Assembly: GCA_964448135.1 (NCBI GenBank)
Contig: CAYUVH010000029.1
Location: forward strand, 1-64,000
DNA: 64,000 bases
Direction of reading: 5' to 3'
Origin: CAYUVH01 sp964448135
GTDB taxonomy: Bacteria > Verrucomicrobiota > Verrucomicrobiia > Limisphaerales > UBA8199
Of the stretch, positions 8,249 through 15,166 are shown in pieces. The notes under the pieces are model-generated. The model saw only the letters and a program-made list of their open reading frames with translations, was not told the DNA's origin and did not search any database. Made by a program: the position numbers and the translations under genes. The number at the start of each line of letters is the position of its first letter. Position 1 is the stretch's first letter.

Positions 8249-8322
8249 TGGAGCGCCCGTCTCTGAATGGACGGGTTGAGGCAGCCGTCCGTTGGCACGC
8301 CCGTTCAGAGACGGGCGCTCCA
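8249..8322. repeat. Long inverted repeat with 19-bp perfect arms
   Basis: The arm beginning TGGAGCGCCCGTC at 8249-8267 is the exact reverse complement of 8304-8322. A nested 6-bp stem GGACGG/CCGTCC (8269-8274 with 8285-8290) lies between them. No U-tract follows, so this is more likely a mobile or REP-like palindrome than a simple terminator. Confidence 0.75.
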
Positions 8323-8337
8323 TCCCAAAAACGAACC

Positions 8338-8365
8338 GGGGCGATCAGCACTCGCTGACCGCCCC
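8338..8365 (-). terminator. Possible terminator for the DUF6600 gene
   Basis: A 12-bp stem with one mismatch (GGGGCG-A-TCAGC with GCTGA-C-CGCCCC, loop ACTC) is followed on the minus strand, after six bases, by TTTTT. It is 125 bases beyond the stop of the minus-strand gene at 8490. The gap before the T-run weakens the call. Confidence 0.4.
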
Positions 8366-8441
8366 GAACAGTAAGAAAGGTAACTTACTGACTTAAGTCT
8401 GACACACCGCGCGGCGGACCGCAAACCGGAATCCGGACGGA

Positions 8442-8470
8442 ATTCGTCCCGGGGTTCACCCGGGACGAAT
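8442..8470. repeat. 12-bp perfect hairpin downstream of the DUF6600 gene
   Basis: ATTCGTCCCGGG (8442-8453) pairs perfectly with CCCGGGACGAAT (8459-8470) across a 5-base loop, 20 bases past the stop codon at 8490. No T-run follows on either strand. It could protect the mRNA 3' end. Confidence 0.55.
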
Positions 8471-8489
8471 GGCGCCAGAGCAATTCGAA

Positions 8490-10334
8490 TTACTTCGGGC
8501 CCTCAGAACCTTTCAGCCGGTTGCCGCCGGAACTCGAGCCCGAGGAGCCTTTTCCCGACTGACTGGATGAACGGCCGGAATCGGAATAAGGTTGCGACCC
8601 GGAATGCGGCTCGGCCGGTTTGCCAACACTTCCACTGCCCGTACTGCTGCTTCCGGGATTGCTGTAACCGTTTCCAAGATTTCCTCCCCGTGTGTGGTAG
8701 GGATCATTACCGAAATTCCCCTGCACGGTGGCTCCCTTCACGTCGTTCTGCCGATAATAATCCGCCGAGGCGGGTCCGGCATAACGGGGGTTGCTGCTCG
8801 TCGTCCGATCCGGCGCGGACCACGTCGAAGTAGTCGGCACGCCAGCGTGTCCCGAAGTCGTCGGGGTCGAGGTGCCCGAGCCTTTGACCGTGCCTTGTCC
8901 GGTGTAAGGATTCTGGAAAGGCGATGTCGTGCCGGCCGGCCGATGGTCCGTGGAACTGGTGGTGCCCTTGATCGTTTCGTTGTTGCGGCTCGGCGAGTAG
9001 CCAGGCTGCGTCGGTCCGCGGTTGTTGCCGTAGCCCGACCCCGGGGAAGTGGTGCTCACCGTCGAGGTGTTTCTGGTCGGCCAGGCCGCGTTATGGACCA
9101 CGGTCGGGTGCTGGGAATCCAGGCTTTGAGCCACCATCGGCGTGGTGTGCGGGGCGGAGACGAGCGGACGCGGCTTATAAATCACCGGCTCGCCGCGACC
9201 ACCCGCGGCGGGAGCGAGCGCGACGTTCTGACGCGCATTCGCGGGCGGCTCATGGAAACGCACCGGCGCGAACGACGTGTGCGAGGCGGATTCGACGCGC
9301 GAAACAGACACCCCGCGGTTCACGTACACGTTATTGTTCACGGTGTAATTGTTGATGATGGTGGTGTTATTGTAGATGCGCGTGGTTTCCACGGGGCTCA
9401 AGCGGCAGGCGGCGTAATCGTGCCGGCCGAAGTTGTTGTAGGAAATGAAGGTGAATTGAGCGGCGGAAAGACCGAAGCCGAAGCTGACACCCACAGCCGC
9501 ACCGCGGTACGACCAACCCACCCCGACTCGGAAGTCCGCGTACGGGGGCAACGGCGCCCAGCCGCATTGATCGCCCACGGTCCGCCAGGTCACCCAGGCC
9601 GGGCCCCAAGTCGTGCCGGGCACCCAGACCCAGCCGCAACGGCTGTCCATATACCAACGTCCGTAGTGGAACGGCGCCCAACCCCAGGAATAGTCGGAAG
9701 CCCAATACCAACCGGCCTCGGAATTGATCCAGCGGCCGCCATTGCAGTACGGCGACCAGCCCCGGCTCGTCACCACCACCGTGGGCTGCCAGCACCAGCC
9801 ATAGCCAGCCAACTGCACCCAGGTGCCGTACGGCGCGAGGTCATTGTAAAAGTAATTCACCTCCGGCGGCGGATTGCTCACGTAAGTGGGCGGCGGCGCC
9901 GTGGCGGCCATGGCAGTCGGCGCTGAAGCGGTTGGTGCAGGGCCGGGATCGGGCGCTGGAGCGGAGGCCGGTGTCGGGCCCGGGGCGGGAGCGGGTGCCG
10001 GTGGCGGAGCCTGGTTCCGCAAGGTCGTGTCCCGATTCAACATCGCAGTGATCACCTGGGAAGAGAGACCCACGTCCTTGAGATACAGGAGGTTGTCGGC
10101 GGAAAGCGAGAAGGCCGATTGCGAATTTTGCACGTAGGCCATCAGCACTTCCTCGCTGGTCCCCTCACCCGCCAGCTTCACGACCTCCCGGGCGCTGCCG
10201 GAAAGCGTGGCCGCGCCGTTGGCTGCGGCATCCGGCGCCGCCGCTGGCAACGGCGCCTCGGCCGTCTGAGCCAGACTCACCGCCAGCGGAACTCCCGCCA
10301 GCCACACTGCGAAAAGCCATTTTATAGTTTTCAT
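8490..10334 (-). CDS. Secreted DUF6600/YXWGXW-repeat protein with Ser/Gly-rich tail
   Basis: The 614-residue protein has a signal peptide (MKTIKWLFAVWLAGVPLAVS, cut near SLAQ). A helical region about residues 45-105 carries YLKDVGLSSQVITAMLNRD. After a Pro/Ala linker comes the aromatic block (about 160-290) with repeated Trp/Tyr/Gly units such as WYWASDYSWGWAPFHYGRW, the YXWGXW/DUF6600 signature. The last ~240 residues are low-complexity Ser/Thr/Gly/Asn. The family is widespread in Verrucomicrobia and Acidobacteria and its role is unknown; an exported, envelope-associated or matrix protein is likely. The paralogue at 45606-47999 has the same order of parts. A strong 15-bp hairpin lies in the upstream divergent gap. 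Confidence 0.8.
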   Translation of the reverse strand: MKTIKWLFAVWLAGVPLAVSLAQTAEAPLPAAAPDAAANGAATLSGSAREVVKLAGEGTSEEVLMAYVQNSQSAFSLSADNLLYLKDVGLSSQVITAMLNRDTTLRNQAPPPAPAPAPGPTPASAPAPDPGPAPTASAPTAMAATAPPPTYVSNPPPEVNYFYNDLAPYGTWVQLAGYGWCWQPTVVVTSRGWSPYCNGGRWINSEAGWYWASDYSWGWAPFHYGRWYMDSRCGWVWVPGTTWGPAWVTWRTVGDQCGWAPLPPYADFRVGVGWSYRGAAVGVSFGFGLSAAQFTFISYNNFGRHDYAACRLSPVETTRIYNNTTIINNYTVNNNVYVNRGVSVSRVESASHTSFAPVRFHEPPANARQNVALAPAAGGRGEPVIYKPRPLVSAPHTTPMVAQSLDSQHPTVVHNAAWPTRNTSTVSTTSPGSGYGNNRGPTQPGYSPSRNNETIKGTTSSTDHRPAGTTSPFQNPYTGQGTVKGSGTSTPTTSGHAGVPTTSTWSAPDRTTSSNPRYAGPASADYYRQNDVKGATVQGNFGNDPYHTRGGNLGNGYSNPGSSSTGSGSVGKPAEPHSGSQPYSDSGRSSSQSGKGSSGSSSGGNRLKGSEGPK

Positions 10335-10411
10335 AAAGTTCCAATTCGTGTTCCGAATTCAACCGTTAGACAAACTTCGCATAGCTTTATTCAGGAGTCA
10401 CTCCCAGGCAT

Positions 10412-10446
10412 GCGTCATTTTCACGCACAAAGCGTGAAAATGACGC
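10412..10446. promoter_or_regulatory. Perfect 15-bp hairpin in a divergent promoter gap
   Basis: GCGTCATTTTCACGC (10412-10426) and GCGTGAAAATGACGC (10432-10446) are exact reverse complements separated by ACAAA. The element lies between the divergent genes starting at 10334 (minus) and 10577 (plus). There is no adjacent T-run, so an operator or leader structure is more likely than a terminator. The rest of the gap shows nothing recognisable. Confidence 0.6.
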
Positions 10447-10576
10447 CGTTTACGCAAAACCCCCACCCGTCCCGTTACAAAAACGCCCGGTTTTTCCCCA
10501 AAACCTGCCTTGGCACCGGCTATGCTTGACGAGAGGCAAGTGTCATTCGGAAACCGCGGAATCAGGTGTACGAACC

Positions 10577-10804
10577 ATGAGAACACTACTGAGAAAAGTT
10601 TCGACCGGGCTTTATTTTCAGGGGCCGGACCGCTGGACCAGCGAGCCGACCGAAGCGCACAACTTCAAGCTGATTGACCGCGCCATGCAGTTCATCGAGC
10701 ACTGGAAGTTGCAGGACGTGGAAATCGCGTTTGCGTTTCAGGATTCGGCCTTTGTGACGCGCGTGCCCCTGGCCCGCATCGCCTTGCCGTATTCGCAGAA
10801 GTAA
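10577..10804 (+). CDS. Small hypothetical protein, 75 residues
   Basis: The ATG at 10577 gives a compact 75-residue protein (begins MRTLLRKVSTGLYFQGPDRW) with mixed hydrophobic and charged residues, no signal peptide and no Cys. An in-frame upstream start at 10526 would add 17 poorly protein-like residues. The sequence looks folded (helix FKLIDRAMQFIEHWKL, then strand-like VEIAFAFQD). It is followed by a hairpin plus T-run, which supports it as a real transcription unit. I do not recognise a family; a small cytoplasmic regulatory or binding protein is conceivable but unsupported. Confidence 0.55.
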   Translation: MRTLLRKVSTGLYFQGPDRWTSEPTEAHNFKLIDRAMQFIEHWKLQDVEIAFAFQDSAFVTRVPLARIALPYSQK

Positions 10805-10911
10805 ATTGACGCCGCCGCACTGGCGGCCGTCCGGGCACCAGGATAGTGAGCCCGGACCGCCGCCCGCGCAAATCGGGACGCCGTTGGTGGTTCAGTGGTC
10901 AGGGGAATCCG

Positions 10912-10965
10912 GCCTTCAGACGGCCGGTGCTCGAACAGAGTGCCGCCGTCTGAAGGCGGTTTTTT
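10912..10965 (+). terminator. Terminator-like hairpin after the small gene
   Basis: GCCTTCAGACGGC (10912-10924) pairs perfectly with GCCGTCTGAAGGC (10945-10957). The stem is followed by GG and six T. The 20-base loop is long; an alternative compact stem CCGCC/GGCGG just before the T-run would also work. Confidence 0.65.
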
Positions 10966-11045
10966 AAAGGGCTCCGACTTTCCCCTCAGTAATCCAAAGG
11001 TTCGCAATCTCCTTCCTGCCCCATTAACGTGGCGGCCAGAGCTTC

Positions 11046-12077
11046 ATGAGTCCGCCCGATTCAAACAATACGACGCCTGGGACCGGGCGCCCTCCGCTCG
11101 ACTTTCATGTTCACATTGTCGGCAACGGCAGCGGCGGCACGGGGTGTTGGATCAAGGTGGGTGGCTGGCATCGGCCTCTCGCGGCGGTGATGATGCGCGA
11201 ATGCGGGCTGCCGGTTTCGGCGCTCAAGGGGGATCTGGACCGGTTGTACGTGGAGCAATTGCTGAAGTTCGTCCGCGAGTCTTCGCTGGGGGCGGCGGTG
11301 ATTCTGGCGCAGGATAAAGTTTACCATGATGACGGCCGGGTGATGGAGGGCGCGGGCTCGTTTTATGTGCCCAATGAGTATGTGTTGAAGCTGGCGCGCG
11401 AGCATCCCGAGTTTCTGCCGGCGGTCTCGATTCATCCGGCGAGGCCAGACGCATTGGAGGAGTTGGAGAAATGCCTCGGCCACGGCGCGGTAATGATGAA
11501 ATGCCTGCCCAATTGCCATAACATCAATTGCAATGACCGGCGGTTTACGAAGTTCTGGGAGCGGATGGCGGAGGCCGGCCTGCCATTGCTCGCGCACACG
11601 GGCGGCGAGCACACCGTGCCGGTCATTCGCAAGGAATACGCGGACCCGCGCATCCTTTCCCTGCCGCTCGAATGCGGGGTGAAGGTCATCGCCGCGCATT
11701 GCGCCACCAAGAGCGGCCTGTTTGACCCGGAATACTTCCACATCTTTGCGGGCATGACCCGCCGGTTTGAGAATCTATACGGTGACAACAGCGCGTTCAA
11801 CGTCCCCATGCGCGGGCGGCATGTGCCGAAGTGCCTGGAGGAGCCGCTGGCAGAGCGCATGATTCACGGGAGCGATTATCCGGTGCCGGTGCACGGGCAT
11901 TGGGCGTGGTTGCGCGGGTTTGTGAAGTGGGCGGATTTCCGCCGTTGCGAGCGTCATCGCAACGTGCTGGAGCGGGATTATCAGTTGAAAAAAGCGATGG
12001 GCTTTGCGCCGGCGTCATTTACGCGGGGCTGGGACCTGCTGCGCTTAAGCGATGCACAAAAAAAGCGGGAGGCTTAA
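11046..12077 (+). CDS. Amidohydrolase-family (TIM-barrel) metal-dependent hydrolase
   Basis: The 343-residue protein has the amidohydrolase-2 pattern: an N-terminal metal-binding DFHVH, a central MMKCLPN strand, LLAHTGGEH, VIAAHCATKSG and a late HGSDYP, whose Asp is the usual catalytic residue. Family members hydrolyse or decarboxylate small amide, lactone or aromatic acid substrates in the cytoplasm; the substrate here cannot be predicted. There is no signal peptide. It stands alone, after a terminator-like hairpin and before a long gap. The start at 11046 (MSPPDSNN) has no strong ribosome site; a GTG or later start is unlikely because the barrel begins soon after. Confidence 0.85.
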   Translation: MSPPDSNNTTPGTGRPPLDFHVHIVGNGSGGTGCWIKVGGWHRPLAAVMMRECGLPVSALKGDLDRLYVEQLLKFVRESSLGAAVILAQDKVYHDDGRVMEGAGSFYVPNEYVLKLAREHPEFLPAVSIHPARPDALEELEKCLGHGAVMMKCLPNCHNINCNDRRFTKFWERMAEAGLPLLAHTGGEHTVPVIRKEYADPRILSLPLECGVKVIAAHCATKSGLFDPEYFHIFAGMTRRFENLYGDNSAFNVPMRGRHVPKCLEEPLAERMIHGSDYPVPVHGHWAWLRGFVKWADFRRCERHRNVLERDYQLKKAMGFAPASFTRGWDLLRLSDAQKKREA

Positions 12078-12651
12078 AGGCGCAGTTCAAGGCACGATGA
12101 TGCCCGCGCAACCGATGGGCGGATCGCAAGGACGCTCGCCCCCCATCCCCCCAATCAATCCGGCCAGCCAGCCGGAACCGGGAGACGGCCTGGGTCGAGA
12201 ATCGAGATTTTGCCAGGTGGCGGGAAAAGTACAAAAAAAACCGGGCCAGACAGTCAGGGGGTGACCGAAAGGCCCGGGGAATTTTCGAATAGTACAACAG
12301 TAGGATTATGTAGAACATCGGACCAAGCCTGTACTGGAACCTGGCCCGAAATCATTCAGGGTTATCAAAGAGCTGTCCGGCCACACATTGCCCTGATTCA
12401 AACAGGCCGAACTTCTGTGCCCAACTTATCACTGGGACTAATCTTTGTCAAACACCTTCAGCAAGTATTAACAAAAATTTATGATCGCATTACCGACCAT
12501 CCGGACCCGCGGTTTCCAGCCCTTTTGGCCGCCAGCGTGTCCTTCTGTTAATAAGACACCACGGGACCAATTTTGATTCAAAAAATATTCTTTTACTCGC
12601 CGATTTCCGGGCCTATGCTTTTTACACAGAAGCAGCACCACCGAATTTGCT
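12078..12651. other. 574-base gap between the amidohydrolase and glnB
   Basis: No credible coding frame is visible. The only clear structure is the hairpin at 12241-12277. The sequence becomes AT-rich towards 12570-12620 and holds a TATGCT hexamer at 12613, a possible -10 for glnB, but without a convincing -35. A sigma-54 site was looked for and not found. Confidence 0.4.
12233..12277 (-). terminator. Minus-strand terminator-like hairpin with no obvious gene
   Basis: CCGGGCC (12241-12247) pairs with GGCCCGG (12271-12277). Eight consecutive A at 12233-12240 become a T8 tract on the minus strand immediately after the stem. On the plus strand only ATTTT follows, so the terminator works best for minus-strand transcripts, yet no minus-strand gene is visible upstream of it. 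Confidence 0.5.
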
Positions 12652-12990
12652 ATGAAAAAAATCGAGGCCGTCATCAAACCGTTCAAGCTCGAAGACGTAA
12701 AAGAAGCGCTGTCGGGGCTGGGTGTGGAAGGTATGACGGTCTCGGAGGTCAAGGGGTTTGGCCGCCAGAAAGGGCACACGGAAATTTATCGCGGCAGCGA
12801 ATACACCGTGGATTTCCTGCCGAAAATAAAGATCGAAATCGTCCTGCCCGAGTCGCAAGTGAGCGCGGCCGTGGATGCGATTGTAAAGGCCGCGAAGACC
12901 GGAAAAATCGGCGACGGAAAGGTTTTTGTGAGCTCGATCGAAAACGCGGTTCGCATTCGCACCGAAGAGACCGGTGAGGCCGCTGTTTGA
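12652..12990 (+). CDS. glnB: Nitrogen regulatory protein PII (GlnB/GlnK family)
   Basis: The 112-residue protein is a complete PII: MKKIEAVIKPFKLEDVKEAL at the start, T-loop GRQKGHTEIYRGSEYTVDFL with Tyr51 at the usual uridylylation position (and Tyr46), and the B-loop KTGKIGDGKVFV. PII trimers bind ATP/ADP and 2-oxoglutarate and control nitrogen enzymes and transporters. No amtB or glnA is adjacent, so GlnB and GlnK cannot be separated by context. The gene is monocistronic, lying between a long gap and the dnaA leader. Confidence 0.96.
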   Translation: MKKIEAVIKPFKLEDVKEALSGLGVEGMTVSEVKGFGRQKGHTEIYRGSEYTVDFLPKIKIEIVLPESQVSAAVDAIVKAAKTGKIGDGKVFVSSIENAVRIRTEETGEAAV

Positions 12991-13384
12991 AACTGCCCAC
13001 TCGGGAAGGAAAGCGACAGAAGGCCCGATTTTACTGAGGCAAATGCCTGTGAATAACCTGCGAACAAGAGTTAATATGTTGTCCTCGCAACTTCCAGGTG
13101 AATTTTTTAAAACGATGTCGCAGTTTACGAATTTGGTCCACGCTGCGCTGGCGAAAGAACTTCCACTGCCGAGCCGGCGCTTCGTGTTGTTTGTAAGTAA
13201 TTGATTTTTAATAGTTTACGTGATTGATTTGAATCTGGATAACGCGCAAATCGCAGGTTGCATTCCGCAAGGCGGAACACCCTGGAAAAAAACGGTGGGC
13301 GCGAGTGAGATCGGAGCAATTCAAACGTGCGGCAAGTGGGTAGGTGAATAAAGTTGGCCTGAAATCAGGCTTTTTGGGAAAAAA
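12991..13384 (+). promoter_or_regulatory. dnaA upstream region with two DnaA-box-like sites
   Basis: The 394-base gap is AT-rich for this genome. TGTGAATAA at 13048-13056 reads TTATTCACA on the other strand, an exact fit to TTATNCACA. TCTGGATAA at 13234-13242 is one mismatch from TGTGGATAA. Two sites fit DnaA autoregulation; there are too few to claim oriC, and dnaN does not follow dnaA. No credible gene is seen here. Confidence 0.4.
13357..13375 (+). terminator. Hairpin plus T5 just before the dnaA start (possible attenuator)
   Basis: GCCTG-AAAT-CAGGC is followed by TTTTT and then, nine bases later, by the dnaA ATG. The stem is short (5 bp). It may be a leader attenuator or may affect translation start; no Shine-Dalgarno sequence is seen between it and the ATG. 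Confidence 0.4.
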
Positions 13385-14743
13385 ATGCAAGCTTCCGCCG
13401 AGAAAATCTGGGGCGCCGCGCAGGAACAACTCCGCGCCATGCTCAGCGCCGATATCCACAATCTTTGGTTCGCTCCCATCCGCGTCCACGGAATGGTGGA
13501 GGGCCAGCTGGTCCTCGAAGTGGCCGATGATTTTTGCGAAGTCTGGCTGACCGAGAACTATCTGAGCATCATTGAGGAAGTGCTCGCGCAGGTCGCCGGA
13601 CATCCGGTGGAGGTCAAGTTCAAGGTGTGCCTTTCCCCTGCCCCGGCCGGTGGATCCGCCGCCCCCGCGTCGACGAAGGGTCGCGTTGAGGAAATCTCGA
13701 GGAAGCCGGCGGTCATTCACGAGCAGGTCTGTAATCCGAAAAGCACGTTCGAAACATTCGTCGTCGGCGCGAACAACAACTTTTCCTACGGCGCCGCCCT
13801 CGCGGTCGCGCGCGATCCAGGCAAGGTTTACAATCCTTTGTTTCTGTTTGGCGGTGTCGGTCTTGGCAAGACGCATCTGCTGCACGCCATCGGCAATTAC
13901 GTCGCTGGTGCCCGTAAAGGCGCCCGCATTGCCTACGTTTCTTCGGAACGCTTCACGAACGAATACATCGACGGCATTCAGAACAACACGCTCCCGAAGT
14001 TCCGCAAGCGCTACCGTCAGATGGACGTTTTGCTCATCGACGACATCCAGTTCCTCGCGGGCAAGGAAGGCATCCAGGAGGAATTCTTTCACACTTTCAA
14101 TGCGCTGCACGAGGCGCACAAGCAGATCGTGCTGACCTGCGACCGGCCCGCCAGCGAAGTGGCTAACCTGGAAAACCGCCTCGTCTCCCGCTTCGAATGG
14201 GGCCTGACCACCGATCTCCAGCCGCCGGACGTGGAAATGCGCCTCGCCATTCTCAAAAAGAAGGCCGCGGGCATGAACGTTCAGTTGCCGGACGAGATCG
14301 TGGAATTTCTCGCCAACCGCATCCGCACGAATATTCGCCGCCTCGAAGGCGCGCTGAACCGCGTGGCTTCTTTCGCCAGCCTCACCGGCCGCAAGCTGAC
14401 CCTCGATGCCGTGGAAAATCTTCTGCGTGACATCCTGCACGAGGAAGGCCGCAGCGCCATCAGCATTGAGCACATCCAGAAGAAGGTCGCCGAGCGCTTC
14501 GACATTCGCCTCGCCGACATGACGAGCCGCCGCCGACCCGAAAACATCGCTTTCCCGCGCCAGATCGCCATGTATCTTTCCCGCAACATGACCGAAGCCT
14601 CGCTCAACGTCATTGGCGAAGCTTTTGGCGGCCGCGACCACGGCACCGTCCTGCACGCCTGCCGGATTGTGAAGGGTCGGATGGAAGTGGATGCGGAAGT
14701 CCGCCAGACCGTCAACAATCTTGAGCGGCAGTTGGCGCGTTAA
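13385..14743 (+). CDS. dnaA: Chromosomal replication initiator protein DnaA
   Basis: The 452-residue protein is a full DnaA. Domain I covers about residues 1-80 (EKIWGAAQEQL ... WLTENY), followed by a short linker. The AAA+ core (about 118-335) has Walker A FGGVGLGKTH, Walker B VLLIDDIQFL and sensor residues in NRLVSRFEWGL. The C-terminal DNA-binding domain carries IAFPRQIAMYLSR and GEAFGGRDHGTVLHA, the DnaA signature. It binds DnaA boxes and opens the origin. dnaN, recF and gyrB do not follow, so the classical cluster is broken. The stop codon overlaps the end of the convergent VOC gene by 4 bases. Confidence 0.98.
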   Translation: MQASAEKIWGAAQEQLRAMLSADIHNLWFAPIRVHGMVEGQLVLEVADDFCEVWLTENYLSIIEEVLAQVAGHPVEVKFKVCLSPAPAGGSAAPASTKGRVEEISRKPAVIHEQVCNPKSTFETFVVGANNNFSYGAALAVARDPGKVYNPLFLFGGVGLGKTHLLHAIGNYVAGARKGARIAYVSSERFTNEYIDGIQNNTLPKFRKRYRQMDVLLIDDIQFLAGKEGIQEEFFHTFNALHEAHKQIVLTCDRPASEVANLENRLVSRFEWGLTTDLQPPDVEMRLAILKKKAAGMNVQLPDEIVEFLANRIRTNIRRLEGALNRVASFASLTGRKLTLDAVENLLRDILHEEGRSAISIEHIQKKVAERFDIRLADMTSRRRPENIAFPRQIAMYLSRNMTEASLNVIGEAFGGRDHGTVLHACRIVKGRMEVDAEVRQTVNNLERQLAR

Positions 14744-15132
14744 GCGGCCTGCCAGAGGTCCCAAAGATTTCCGTATAGATCGCGGAAGACCGCCACTGTC
14801 CCGTAGGGCCCCTGCGTCGGTTCTCTCAGGAACACAACACCTTGCTCGCGATAGGCGCGGTAATCGCGCCAGAAGTCGTCCGTCTGGAGAAAGAGAAACA
14901 CGCGTCCCCCTGTCTGGTTACCAATCCGCGCTTCCTGTTCTGGGTTATTCGCCCGCGCGAGCAATAGTCGGGCTTCTCTCGATCCCGGCGGCGCGACGAC
15001 GACCCAGCGTTTGCCCTGTTCCGGGACGGCCTTATCTTCGATCAAAATGAAGCGGAGTTTGTTGATGTAGAAATCAAGCGCTTCGTCGTAATCACGAACC
15101 CCCAGCGCTACCAGACAAAGACATTGCTGCAT
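14740..15132 (-). CDS. VOC-family (glyoxalase/bleomycin-resistance-like) protein
   Basis: The 130-residue protein fits a single vicinal-oxygen-chelate domain with two beta-alpha-beta-beta-beta modules. The first opens with LVALGVRDYDEALDFYINKL. The second ends with VAVFRDLYGNLWDLWQ, the typical late strand whose acidic ligand is usually in 'GN-x-x-E/D-L'. Family members include glyoxalases, dioxygenases and antibiotic-binding proteins; the length suggests a small dimeric cytoplasmic enzyme or binder. The substrate is unknown. It converges on dnaA with a 4-base overlap of stop codons and is otherwise monocistronic. Confidence 0.85.
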   Translation of the reverse strand: MQQCLCLVALGVRDYDEALDFYINKLRFILIEDKAVPEQGKRWVVVAPPGSREARLLLARANNPEQEARIGNQTGGRVFLFLQTDDFWRDYRAYREQGVVFLREPTQGPYGTVAVFRDLYGNLWDLWQAA

Positions 15133-15166
15133 CAGCTCACGTTACCCGGAGAAGGCGTCCGAGTCG

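Noticed and set aside
12340..12400. Possible sigma-54 promoter upstream of glnB (CCGGCCACACATTGC).
   Set aside because: The spacing between GG and GC is 9 rather than 10 bases, and the flanking consensus is poor.
12974..13204. A 76-codon plus-strand frame overlapping the end of glnB.
   Set aside because: It starts inside glnB, has no ribosome site, and its composition is not protein-like; it covers the AT-rich dnaA upstream region.
12991..13384. The replication origin.
   Set aside because: Only two DnaA-box-like sites and no clear DNA-unwinding 13-mers are visible, and dnaN/recF/gyrB are absent. Recorded only as a dnaA control region.
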